Source of the DNA: Terriglobales bacterium
Lineage (GTDB): Bacteria; Acidobacteriota; Terriglobia; Terriglobales; Acidobacteriaceae
Length of the DNA: 64,000 nucleotides
Reading direction: 5' to 3'
Assembly (NCBI GenBank): GCA_035651995.1
Contig: DASRER010000034.1
Span: 124,001-188,000 of the forward strand
In this document: positions 16,440-24,776 of the stretch, piece by piece
How positions within the stretch are numbered: the first letter of the stretch is position 1
Layout of the letters: the number at the start of each line of letters is the position of its first letter
Notes under the pieces: generated by a model
What the model was told of the DNA's origin: nothing
Database searches by the model: none
Seen by the model: only the letters and a program-made list of their open reading frames with translations
Position numbers and translations under genes: made by a program

Positions 16440-19193
16440 TCATCCCGTGTTGTGCAGGCCGGCCGCGATGCCGTTGATCGTGGCCGCCAGTGCGTACGTG
16501 AGGTCCTCGCTCGTGTCGCCGCTCCGTTTGCGCCGCAGCAGCTCCACTTGAATCAGGCTCATCGGATCGACATACGGATTGCGCAGGCGGATTGAGCGGT
16601 CGAGGACCGGATTGTTTTCCAGCAGTCTTGATTGGCCGGTCACGCGCAACAGCATCTCCAGGCTCCGCTGGTATTCCTCTGCGATGATCGCGCCGATTCG
16701 CTCGCGCAGCTCCGCCCTTTCCACCAACCCCGCATAGATGCGCGCGATGCCCAGGTCTGCCTTCGCCATACCCAGTTCGACGTTGTGCAGCATGACCGAG
16801 AACAGCGGGAAGCGCTCCCAAAGCGCGCGCAGCCGCTCCGTGCCGCCGGGCCGCGCGGCCAGCTTGGCGAGTGCGTGGCCAACACCAAACCACGCCGGCA
16901 GCCCGTGCCGGCTCTGCATCCATCCGAACACCCATGGAATCGCGCGCAGGTCCTCCAGCCGGCGTCCCTGCCCGCGCCGCGCGGGCCGCGACCCGATGTG
17001 CGCGTGCTCCAGTTCATCCACCGGAGTGGCCTGCTCAAAGTACTCCAGCATCCCCGCGTCTTCGGCCACGTGGTTGCGATAGAAGGCGAACGCCTCCTGC
17101 GACATCTCTTCCATCGTGTCGTCCCACTGCGCATCCTCTCCGGGGCGCGGCCCGCTCGGCCGCGCCAGCGCCTCAAGTGAGGCGGCCAGCGTCAACTCCA
17201 GGTTCCACTCGGCGAGGACCAGGTCAGAGTACTTCCAGTTCATCACCTCGCCCTGCTCGGTAATGCGGATCGCGCCGGTAAATGCGCCGGGAGGCTGCGC
17301 GGCAACGGTTGCGTGCGTCGGGCCGCCGCCTCGTCCCACGGTGCCGCCGCGTCCATGGAACAGTTGCAGCCTCACGTCGCACTCAGCCGCCACGCGATGC
17401 AGCGCGCGGTGCGCTTTGTAGAGCTCCCATGTGCTGGTCAGCATGCCGCCGTCCTTGTTGGAATCCGAGTAGCCGAGCATGACTTCCTGCCGGCGCCCCC
17501 AGCTCGCCAGCAGTGGCGCGTATTCGCGCGACCTCCACAGTCCGCGGCAAACGTCCGGGCAGTTCCGCAGGTCTGCGATGGACTCGAACAGCGGCACCGG
17601 CATCAATCCCGGATCGCCGTTCTGGCCGCGGAGCTCCACGCCAGCGACCCGCGCCAGGCGCGCCAGGTTAAGCACGTCTTCCTGCGATCGCGCGCCACTG
17701 ATCACGTACGCGCGGATTGTCTCCGCCGGATATTGCCGCTTCAACTCGCCCGCCGTGCGCAGCAATTCCAGCAGTTCACGCGTGGACGGCTGCACGCCGC
17801 TCTCGCCGTGTTCGAGCGCCGACGCCAGTTCTGCCACCGCCGCCGCGTGCAGCCGCGCATGCTCGCGGACGTCCAGCGTTTGCAGGTGGAAGCCGAAAAC
17901 GTCCACCAGGATCAGCAACGGATCGAGCAGTTCACGCGCCAGCGGCTCGGCTCCGTAAGCGGCCAGACTGGCGCGCACCAGCCGCAGGTCGCGCGCGAAG
18001 TCGTTCGCGGTGGCGTACCCGTGGACGTGGCCGGCGTCGTCGCGGCTGTACGCGAGCCGTTGGTGCACGTAGCTGAGAAACACGCGGTAGGCCTCGGCCG
18101 CCGGAAAACGCCGCTGCGGCAATGGCGGCAGCGTGCGCGCATATTCCTCAATTCGTTGTCGCAGTTCAGGAAGTACGCCCACCTGGTGCGTAGAGGCGCT
18201 CACGCGCCTCAGGTTGTGCACGCGTGCCAAATAAACGCCGAGAATGAGCGAGCGCGCCATCGCAACCGCTTCGCGCGTGCTCGCCGCGGTCACGTTCGGG
18301 TTCCCGTCGCGATCGCCTCCCACCCACGATCCGAACGACAGCACGCGGGGCAATGTCGCCGGCTCGGCGCCGTACACTTCGCGGAAGCTCTTCGCGATTT
18401 CTTCGTAGACCCGCGGCGCCGCCTCCAGCAGCGACATCGGGTAGTAATCCAGCGCCATGCGAATTTCGTCCGCCACTTCCGGCCGCTGCAGCCGCACCTC
18501 GTCGGTCTGCCACAGCGCCGTGATCTCGGCCAGGATCTCCTGCTCGCGGCGCAGCGCCTCTTCCTTCGACAGCGGCAGCACATCGAGCGCCTCCAAACTG
18601 CGCGCGATCCGCCGCCGCGCGCTCAGTACGGTGCGTCGCGCAACCTCGGTCGGGTGCGCCGTAAATACCGGCGTGATCAGGATTTGTCCCAGGAAATTCA
18701 GCGCGCCTTCGGCGTCAATGCCGGCCGCGCGCATGCGCCCCAGCGTCCCTCGGAACGAGCCCGGCTGCGGAGGATTTAGGCCGTCGAGCTGCGCCGCCCG
18801 GCGGCGGCGTTTGCGGTGGTTGGTTTCCGCCAGGTTGGCCAGCTCGAAATAGATCGTGAATGCTTTCGTGGTGCGGTAGGCGGCCGCCAGCGGCAGCGTC
18901 GCGATCGTCTGTTGCGCGCGCGCCAGCAGCTTCGAACTGCCGCCACTTTCGCGATGCTGAATGAGCGCCTCGCGCAGGGCCTCCACCGTGTCGAACAGCT
19001 CATCACCACCTTGCGCCCTGAGGACTCGCCCCAGCAGCACGCCGAGGCAGCGCACGTCGCGGCGCAGCGGCACAACTTTCAACTCGCCGTCGCTCGCCAC
19101 CAGCTCCGCCAGGCGCGCATTTTGATCGGCAGGCCACCAAAGTGGCTCCACCGCTTTCTCCGACGTTGGATGCTCTGCGCCTCTCCTCGCCAT
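16440..19193 (-). CDS. ppc: Phosphoenolpyruvate carboxylase
   Basis: A 917-residue protein of normal length for bacterial PEPC, forming oxaloacetate from PEP and bicarbonate to refill the TCA cycle. Signatures in order: FTAHPTEVARRT (catalytic His), GSWVGGDRDGNPNVT, GYSDSNKDGGMLTSTW, FHGRGGTVGRGGGPTH and the C-terminal INGIAAGLHNTG, the usual end with allosteric and active-site residues. The gene is monocistronic, convergent with the operon ending at 16426 (13 bases apart), and functionally unrelated to its neighbours. Confidence 0.97.
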   Translation of the reverse strand: MARRGAEHPTSEKAVEPLWWPADQNARLAELVASDGELKVVPLRRDVRCLGVLLGRVLRAQGGDELFDTVEALREALIQHRESGGSSKLLARAQQTIATLPLAAAYRTTKAFTIYFELANLAETNHRKRRRRAAQLDGLNPPQPGSFRGTLGRMRAAGIDAEGALNFLGQILITPVFTAHPTEVARRTVLSARRRIARSLEALDVLPLSKEEALRREQEILAEITALWQTDEVRLQRPEVADEIRMALDYYPMSLLEAAPRVYEEIAKSFREVYGAEPATLPRVLSFGSWVGGDRDGNPNVTAASTREAVAMARSLILGVYLARVHNLRRVSASTHQVGVLPELRQRIEEYARTLPPLPQRRFPAAEAYRVFLSYVHQRLAYSRDDAGHVHGYATANDFARDLRLVRASLAAYGAEPLARELLDPLLILVDVFGFHLQTLDVREHARLHAAAVAELASALEHGESGVQPSTRELLELLRTAGELKRQYPAETIRAYVISGARSQEDVLNLARLARVAGVELRGQNGDPGLMPVPLFESIADLRNCPDVCRGLWRSREYAPLLASWGRRQEVMLGYSDSNKDGGMLTSTWELYKAHRALHRVAAECDVRLQLFHGRGGTVGRGGGPTHATVAAQPPGAFTGAIRITEQGEVMNWKYSDLVLAEWNLELTLAASLEALARPSGPRPGEDAQWDDTMEEMSQEAFAFYRNHVAEDAGMLEYFEQATPVDELEHAHIGSRPARRGQGRRLEDLRAIPWVFGWMQSRHGLPAWFGVGHALAKLAARPGGTERLRALWERFPLFSVMLHNVELGMAKADLGIARIYAGLVERAELRERIGAIIAEEYQRSLEMLLRVTGQSRLLENNPVLDRSIRLRNPYVDPMSLIQVELLRRKRSGDTSEDLTYALAATINGIAAGLHNTG

Positions 19194-19514
19194 GGGTGCC
19201 TGACGATTCTACGTCGCGTTTGACCTTGCCGAGGCCGGCGTCTCACATCGCGCAATTCCCGCTGTGCCGCCCGATCCATCTTCCGCAACTCACATCGTCG
19301 TTCGTCGGACCGGTAGGGTCCGACGGCGCCCGCAATTCGGTTGGAAGCGTGAACCAACAACAGGAACGGCCCACCCGGGCGGAGATAAGAGGCTTCGAGG
19401 TCTTTCCAGGTCGGAATCGGCCTTTCACAAGGCCGCTCGTGCCCTTGGTATCGCCGCGACATATGGGCGAGCGCGTCTCGGTCGCGAGTGCGGCGGCCTG
19501 GTTCGCAACGGAAA
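19194..19514. other. Non-coding gap without recognisable gene
   Basis: About 320 bases between ppc and the M20 gene. Short open frames cross it on both strands, but none has a ribosome site or a recognisable motif, and they overlap each other. It should contain the ppc promoter; no convincing -35/-10 pair was found. Confidence 0.5.
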
Positions 19515-20696
19515 TCAGGCCTTGCCGCTGATCAGCCGCTCACGTAACGCGGGATTCGAGGCCGCGTCGAGCGCTGTCCACGCCATGGCGACCGCGCCGT
19601 CGAGCACGGCCTTGTCCGCTTCCGCGGTGATGCAGTGCGCGGCAAACTCCGGCTGGTGATTGACCGCGGGCAGCGAACCGATGCCGATCATGGGATGGAT
19701 CGACGGCAGCGCGTGCGACACGTTGCCCATGTCGGTCGAGGCGGCCACGCCGTGCACCGGGCTGCTTGCCGGGAAATGTCGGCCGAGCGCCTGCGCGTTG
19801 CGCTGGTAGAGCGCGCCCAGTTCGTGGTCGAAGCGCATGTCGGCGTAAGGCTTGTCGCCGCCGCGAATCTCCAGCTTCGAGCCGGTGGCAACGGCGCCGG
19901 CCTCGAAACAGCGACGGACTTTCCCGCGCAGCTCATCGAGCTGCTCCAGCGTCTCGGAGCGAATGATGTAGCGCGCCGAGGTGTGCGCCGGAATCACATT
20001 CGGCGCGTCGCCGCCGTGCGTCGTGAATCCGTGGATGCGGTCCGTGCCGCGAATGTGCTGCCGGAGCAGCCCGAGCGAGACCTGCGCCACGGTGAGCGCG
20101 TCGGCCGCGTTGATGCCGAGCTCGGGGAACGCCGAGGCGTGCGCTTCCTTGCCGGTGTAGTGCGCCTCGAACATCGACGCGGCAATGATGCGCAGCTCGA
20201 TCATGTCCACCGGATAGGGGTGGACCATCATCGCGGCGTGCAGCCCCTTGAACGCGCCTCGCTCGAGCATCAGGATTTTTCCGCTGGCGTTTCCAACTTC
20301 TTCCGCCGGCGTGCCCAGCACGGTGATGGTGAGGCCGGCCTCGCCAGCCACTTTCGCTGCGCCCAGGGCGGCGCCGACCGCAGACGCCGCGATGATATTG
20401 TGTCCGCAGGCGTGTCCGATGCCGGGCAGGCTGTCGTATTCCGCGCAGATGCCGATGTGCAGCGGGCCATTGCCGGCGGTGGCGACCAATGCCGTAGGCA
20501 GGTCGCAGGCGCCCCGCGTCACGCGGAAGCCGGCGGCGTCAAGCGCTTCGGCCGCCCACGTGCTGGACTTCTCTTCTTCGAATCCGAGTTCTGGATGAGC
20601 GTGAATGCGATGGCTGAGCGCAAGCAGCGAATCCTGCGCTCGCATCACCTCTTCCCGGATCGCGGTCCTGGCATCCATGCGAACCTCGCTCTTCAC
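19515..20696 (-). CDS. M20-family amidohydrolase (AbgB/aminoacylase-like)
   Basis: A 393-residue M20 amidohydrolase of the group that includes AbgB and IAA-amino-acid hydrolases: LSHRIHAHPELGFEE near residue 27, ACGHN with the metal Cys/His, TPAEEVGNASGK, AAMMVHPYP and a C-terminal DMGNVSHALPSIHPMIGIG. It probably cleaves an N-acyl or p-aminobenzoyl amino acid in the cytoplasm. Start is the GTG at 20696, overlapping the stop of the 50-residue membrane protein as GTGA; an internal ATG seven codons on is the alternative. Last gene of the minus-strand run from gntR. Confidence 0.9.
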   Translation of the reverse strand: MKSEVRMDARTAIREEVMRAQDSLLALSHRIHAHPELGFEEEKSSTWAAEALDAAGFRVTRGACDLPTALVATAGNGPLHIGICAEYDSLPGIGHACGHNIIAASAVGAALGAAKVAGEAGLTITVLGTPAEEVGNASGKILMLERGAFKGLHAAMMVHPYPVDMIELRIIAASMFEAHYTGKEAHASAFPELGINAADALTVAQVSLGLLRQHIRGTDRIHGFTTHGGDAPNVIPAHTSARYIIRSETLEQLDELRGKVRRCFEAGAVATGSKLEIRGGDKPYADMRFDHELGALYQRNAQALGRHFPASSPVHGVAASTDMGNVSHALPSIHPMIGIGSLPAVNHQPEFAAHCITAEADKAVLDGAVAMAWTALDAASNPALRERLISGKA

Positions 20697-20845
20697 TGAC
20701 CCTGGCGTGAGGCCCTGCGCCCGCTTGCGGCGGCCTCACGCCGGCGTTCGCGCGCGTTGACGCGCGATGCCCAAACGAAATAGCCACACACCCACAGCGC
20801 GGCGAAAACGAAATAGCCGTAGAAGTTCAACCCGAATCCGGACAT
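20693..20845 (-). CDS. Small membrane protein, 50 aa
   Basis: A short frame found by hand translation. It begins MSGFGLNFYGYFVFAALW, forming one transmembrane helix (about residues 8-28), followed by a strongly basic Arg-rich tail on the presumed cytoplasmic side. GGAGAG lies eight bases before the ATG, and its stop overlaps the GTG start of the M20 gene (GTGA), so it appears translated and coupled. Size and topology resemble small transporter-associated subunits. It is two genes downstream of the symporter, but no named family was recognised. Confidence 0.65.
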   Translation of the reverse strand: MSGFGLNFYGYFVFAALWVCGYFVWASRVNARERRREAAASGRRASRQGQ

Positions 20846-20858
20846 CCTGACTCTCTCC

Positions 20859-21521
20859 TTATCCGGCCCTGCGGCGGTTTCTTGCGATCCAGAAAATCGA
20901 TCCGAGTAACAACAGCGCCAACATCGCGGTCGTGCTGAGCGTTTCGGGCGTCAAAAGCCTGTCGGCCGGGGTCACGGCCTCGCGCGGCGCAACCCGCAGC
21001 ACGATGACCGACGGCACGGCGGCAAGCTGCGCCGAGCCGTGCTCGGCATCACGCCATTGCAACCCCGGAAAGCTGTTCGCCACGGCCACGTGACCGCGCG
21101 GCAGCACCACAGCGATGGATACCGGCCGCTGCTGTGGCAGCGCCGCGACGCTCGGCGCGGGCAGCGGAATACGGTGCAGGGTGCGGCTTGCGGTGACGCG
21201 ATAGCGCACACTGAAAGCTTCCGGCACGATGCCCTCAATGCGGACCACGCCGTCTTCCCAGCGCGCTTCGGCCGCCACCGGACGCCCGCCTTCGTCAGTA
21301 ACGGTGATCCCCTCGATCGTCTGGTCGGCCTGCGGCGCCAACAGCAAACGGCCCGATCCGCCGGCGGCTGAGGTGCGCACTGAGACGCTCACGCTGGCCG
21401 CGGCGGGGCTGCCGAATTCCACCCTTGCCTGGTACTCCGCCAAGTGCCGCTGCTGCGCGTTGCCGCACAGGTATAGCGCCACCCAAACCAGCACCAGCCG
21501 CGCGTATCTATGATCGCGCAT
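20859..21521 (-). CDS. Unknown membrane-anchored protein of the symporter operon
   Basis: A 220-residue protein with an N-terminal hydrophobic segment (ARLVLVWVALYLCG, a signal or anchor), a central beta-rich region of about 150 residues that looks extracytoplasmic, and a C-terminal transmembrane helix (AMLALLLLGSIFWIA) ending in NRRRAG. The ATG at 21521 lies inside the 3' end of the symporter gene (14-base overlap), implying co-translation. I do not recognise a family; it may be a periplasmic accessory of the transporter. Confidence 0.7.
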   Translation of the reverse strand: MRDHRYARLVLVWVALYLCGNAQQRHLAEYQARVEFGSPAAASVSVSVRTSAAGGSGRLLLAPQADQTIEGITVTDEGGRPVAAEARWEDGVVRIEGIVPEAFSVRYRVTASRTLHRIPLPAPSVAALPQQRPVSIAVVLPRGHVAVANSFPGLQWRDAEHGSAQLAAVPSVIVLRVAPREAVTPADRLLTPETLSTTAMLALLLLGSIFWIARNRRRAG

Positions 21522-22938
21522 CTGCCGGCCTGGAGAGCGATGCAGCGTCGCTTCTGGTAAATGCGTTCACGGCAAAGTAGGAGAGCGCGCTGCACGCGAT
21601 GCCAACTTCAACCGCGTCAATGTTCGAGGCGTGACGCGCGGTCCAGATGCTCCACGCCAGGCAGCCGGCGACGCCCCCGGCCATCGAGCTGACCGCGCTG
21701 GCGGAATTGCCGCCGCGCGTGTTCAAGCCGATGATCATCGGCACGAAAAAGAAGCTGGCGATGAAGCGCGTCTGGACGACCACGATGGACTGCACATCCG
21801 TGTAGCGGTTCAGGGCAAACCACACCGGCGCCAGGCTGAGCGCCACGATGCTGGCGCGGTTCACCAGCAGCTTCACGCTTTCGCTGGCTCTGCGGTTGAT
21901 GAACTTGCCATAGATGTCGTGCGCCACGCCGGCCGAGGCGACCAGCAGGATCGCGTTCACGTTCGACATGATGGCCGAGAGCAGCGCCACCATGAACAAT
22001 GACCCCACCAGCGGCGGCAGAACGTTCAGCGCCATGATCGAACTGGCCTGGTCGGGTGACGGCAGCGCGGGAAAGAGCGCGCGCGTCATCAGGCCCATGA
22101 TGAGGACGCAGGAGCCGATCAGGGCCTGGAAGATGAAGCACACGCCGATGGCGTTGCGCACCGTCGCCTTGTCGCGCATGGAGTTGAAGCGGACCATCTC
22201 GTACGGCGCGGCGGCAATGGCCAGTCCGAACGAGAGCGCGAACCCAAACAGCTGGCGCCCGTTGTACCAGGAGCCCGTGATGCGCGTGTCCATCGCCCGC
22301 AGGTAGGCGCCCGCGTGATTCAGCCCGCCAAACATATATACAAGGACCGGCACCGAGAGCACGAGCCCGGAAACGACGATCAGGATCTGCAGAAAATCAA
22401 TGTACGAGCTGGAGCGGACGCCCCCGAGCGTCGTGTAGAGCAGCGTGCTTACCGTCAGGATCGCCATCGCGTACACCGGGCGAATGCCGAAAATGGATTC
22501 AAAGACGACCCCGCAGGCCTGGTACTGCGCGACCAGCAGGATCATGTACGCGAAGATGATGAAGATGGCCGAGAGCAGCCGCGCCGTCTCGCTGCGGAAG
22601 CGCGCCGCCAGGTACGCCGGGATGGTGACCGCGCCGAACTCCCGCAACTTGGGCCCGACGAAAATCGCCGACACCAGCCACCCGCACCAGACGCCCGGCC
22701 AGACCCACACCCAGCTCACACCCGTCGAGTAGTGGCGTCCTACAGTGCCCACCAGCGTTCCGGCGCTGATCTGCGTCGCCGCCAGCACCGCGCCGCCCAC
22801 CCATGGGCCTATGCTGCGTCCGGCGGTAAGAAAGTCTTCTTCCGTTTTTGTTTTCCGCATCCCGAAGACGCCGATGCCCAGCACCACCGCGAAGTACACG
22901 GCGGCCACGACGGCGAAATGGAGGGACAGCGGATTCAT
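21508..22938 (-). CDS. Sodium:solute symporter (SSS family)
   Basis: A 476-residue integral membrane protein starting MNPLSLHFAVVAAVYFAVVLG, followed by the usual SSS features: RSIGPWVGGAVLAATQISAGTLVG in TM2, and repeated hydrophobic helices compatible with 13 TMs. The open frame extends upstream to 23100, but the extra N-terminus is not hydrophobic and overlaps the racemase gene, so the ATG at 22938 is used. Its genetic neighbours (racemase, amidohydrolase, dipeptidase) suggest uptake of amino acids, hydantoins or peptide fragments with Na+. Confidence 0.9.
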   Translation of the reverse strand: MNPLSLHFAVVAAVYFAVVLGIGVFGMRKTKTEEDFLTAGRSIGPWVGGAVLAATQISAGTLVGTVGRHYSTGVSWVWVWPGVWCGWLVSAIFVGPKLREFGAVTIPAYLAARFRSETARLLSAIFIIFAYMILLVAQYQACGVVFESIFGIRPVYAMAILTVSTLLYTTLGGVRSSSYIDFLQILIVVSGLVLSVPVLVYMFGGLNHAGAYLRAMDTRITGSWYNGRQLFGFALSFGLAIAAAPYEMVRFNSMRDKATVRNAIGVCFIFQALIGSCVLIMGLMTRALFPALPSPDQASSIMALNVLPPLVGSLFMVALLSAIMSNVNAILLVASAGVAHDIYGKFINRRASESVKLLVNRASIVALSLAPVWFALNRYTDVQSIVVVQTRFIASFFFVPMIIGLNTRGGNSASAVSSMAGGVAGCLAWSIWTARHASNIDAVEVGIACSALSYFAVNAFTRSDAASLSRPADARS

Positions 22939-22985
22939 AGGTTCAGCGTTGCTGGGGCTGGCGTGGTGCGGCCAGCACGGCTGCG

Positions 22986-23744
22986 TTATCCCGCCGCTGC
23001 GGAGACCGATTGGGCCGGCACAGGAAACGCTTTCTTGCTGTGCGAAAGCCCGCAACGCACCAGCGACTGCGCGAATTCCACGGCGGCCGCCAGTGGACAC
23101 ACCACGGGAACACCGAGGCGGCGCGACAGGTCGGGCGCAACGTTCAGGAAACTGACGCTCATGCAGCCCAGAACCAGAACATCGGCGCCGTCGGTGTCCA
23201 GCGCGAGCCTGCCGGCGCGCTCCAGGCGGTTGAGCATCGCTTTGCGGTCGTCGGCCACGTGGAGCACCGTGGTGCCTACGGTGCGAATGCCGGCCATGCG
23301 CTGCTCCAGGCGCAGGTGGCGGACCACTTTTTCAATCAGCGGCACCACGCCTTCCGACGTGGTGAGAATCGCGTACCGGTTGCCGAGCTGGCAGGCCAGG
23401 TGTAGTGAGACTTCCGCGGGACCGACCACGGGAATGCGCAGCAACGCTCGCGCCGCGTCGCTGCCCGGATCGGCAAAGCAGCCGAGCACGATCGCGCTGA
23501 AGCCGTTGTGCTCCGCCTGCACCGCGGCGCGCAGCGTGCCCGGCACCGAGAGCTGTTCGTCCACGATGGACTCGATGGTGAACGGGCCCTCATCCGTGTC
23601 CCGGACTTCGAACCTGAAGCCCCCCCATGCGCGCTCGTTCAGCAGCCGTTGCCGCCGCGTCAGCTCGCTCGCGCCGAACGGGCCGCGCGACATCGGCGCC
23701 GGCACCAGATAGAGGATCCGCTTGGCCGTGGATTTCTGGCTCAT
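22986..23744 (-). CDS. Asp/Glu/hydantoin racemase-family protein
   Basis: A 252-residue two-domain racemase-fold protein. The paired catalytic cysteines appear as IVLGCFADPG (Cys89) and LVLGCMSVS (Cys194), the pattern of hydantoin racemase and related isomerases or decarboxylases that act without cofactor. Start overlaps the gntR stop by 4 bases (ATGA), so it is likely controlled by that regulator. With M20 and M19 hydrolases nearby, racemisation of a D/L-amino-acid derivative is the simplest reading; the substrate is not defined. Confidence 0.88.
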   Translation of the reverse strand: MSQKSTAKRILYLVPAPMSRGPFGASELTRRQRLLNERAWGGFRFEVRDTDEGPFTIESIVDEQLSVPGTLRAAVQAEHNGFSAIVLGCFADPGSDAARALLRIPVVGPAEVSLHLACQLGNRYAILTTSEGVVPLIEKVVRHLRLEQRMAGIRTVGTTVLHVADDRKAMLNRLERAGRLALDTDGADVLVLGCMSVSFLNVAPDLSRRLGVPVVCPLAAAVEFAQSLVRCGLSHSKKAFPVPAQSVSAAAG

Positions 23745-24718
23745 ACGATCACGCCGGCGCTCAGCCGGGCCCGTTCCAGCGACATGCGATCAACCTCCAG
23801 CCGCGGGTGCGTTACGTTCCGGACCTTGCGCACCGAGGCCGGCAGCCGGTCCCAAATACTGTTGCTGACGATCGTGAGCCCATAGCCGTTGGTCACGGCT
23901 ATCTGCTTCAGGTCGCGGAAGCTGCTGGCGGGACGCACCGCAAATTCCAGGTCGTGCTTGCCAAAGACCTCGGTGTAGGCGTCGGCAAACGGCTGGCGGC
24001 CATGGCGGCGATATTCGTTGTCTTCGGCCACCAGCAGCACCTTCGACGCAGCCGGCAGCCCCGTGACCTGCTTCACCATCTCCTCGCTGAAGCGCACGCT
24101 GACCGGCACCACTTCGGCGTGCTCGCCCTTTTGCAGCCGTTTCACCAGGTCGCTGACCTGGTCATAGCGGTAGTAGGTCACGATGATGCGGTGGATGTGG
24201 TGGTTCTCGGAAGCGAACAGCTCGGGCAGTTCCGAAACGCTGGCGCCGTGGATCGGCACTTCCCACAACCGGCTGATCTGCTGCGCGATGTTTTCTGCCA
24301 GCGCCTTGCTGGTATCGACGAAAAGATACGAGAGCCGGTTGCGGTCCAGCTCCAGCGCCCGCATCAGGAGCAGTTTGGCGAACGACGAGTGGCTGACGTT
24401 GAGCTTGCGGACATCGCGCAGCGTTTTCTCCACCAGCTGCTGCAACTGGCGCGTGGCGCTGGCATCGGCGCGGAGCTGCACGTCTTCGCTGATGCACACC
24501 CGCCGACCGTGCCGGATTTCCAGAATCCCGCAATCCTGCAACTCCAGATACGCGCGCCGCACGATGGCGCGGCCCACGCCCAGTTCCTGCTCCACGTCGC
24601 GGATCGAGGGCAGCGTGTCGCCGGGGCGCAACTCGCCGAAAAGCAGCGCCGTCTTGATGCGCTCCTTGATCTGCGCGTGAACTGGAATGGATGAGTCCTG
24701 CTGGATGACGAACTTCAT
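23741..24718 (-). CDS. GntR-family transcriptional regulator with periplasmic-binding-like effector domain
   Basis: A 325-residue regulator. The N-terminal winged helix (about residues 10-75) shows IPVHAQIKERIKTALLFGEL and DTLPSIRDVEQELGVGRAIVRRAYLEL, the GntR signature. The remaining 240 residues are neither FCD nor clear UTRA; they alternate helix and strand like a two-lobed ligand-binding domain. The ATG at 24718 has AGGG upstream; the longer frame to 24886 overlaps the dipeptidase gene and is rejected. It heads the racemase-symporter operon, with a CGGGTA-TTC-TACCCG inverted repeat just upstream. Confidence 0.88.
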   Translation of the reverse strand: MKFVIQQDSSIPVHAQIKERIKTALLFGELRPGDTLPSIRDVEQELGVGRAIVRRAYLELQDCGILEIRHGRRVCISEDVQLRADASATRQLQQLVEKTLRDVRKLNVSHSSFAKLLLMRALELDRNRLSYLFVDTSKALAENIAQQISRLWEVPIHGASVSELPELFASENHHIHRIIVTYYRYDQVSDLVKRLQKGEHAEVVPVSVRFSEEMVKQVTGLPAASKVLLVAEDNEYRRHGRQPFADAYTEVFGKHDLEFAVRPASSFRDLKQIAVTNGYGLTIVSNSIWDRLPASVRKVRNVTHPRLEVDRMSLERARLSAGVIV

Positions 24719-24756
24719 CACGCCCTGTCCCCTGCTTGCCCGCGGCCGCTGATCGA

Positions 24757-24771
24757 CGGGTATTCTACCCG
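24757..24771. promoter_or_regulatory. Inverted repeat upstream of gntR, candidate autoregulatory operator
   Basis: CGGGTA-TTC-TACCCG is a perfect 6-bp inverted repeat with a 3-base spacer, 39 bases before the gntR start. Its GGTA/TACC arms resemble the CGGTATACCG palindrome at 2821. Confidence 0.4.
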
Positions 24772-24776
24772 CGCGT

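Noticed and set aside
19079-19659. Small ORFs between ppc and the M20 gene
   Set aside because: Mutually overlapping on both strands, no motif, no start signal.
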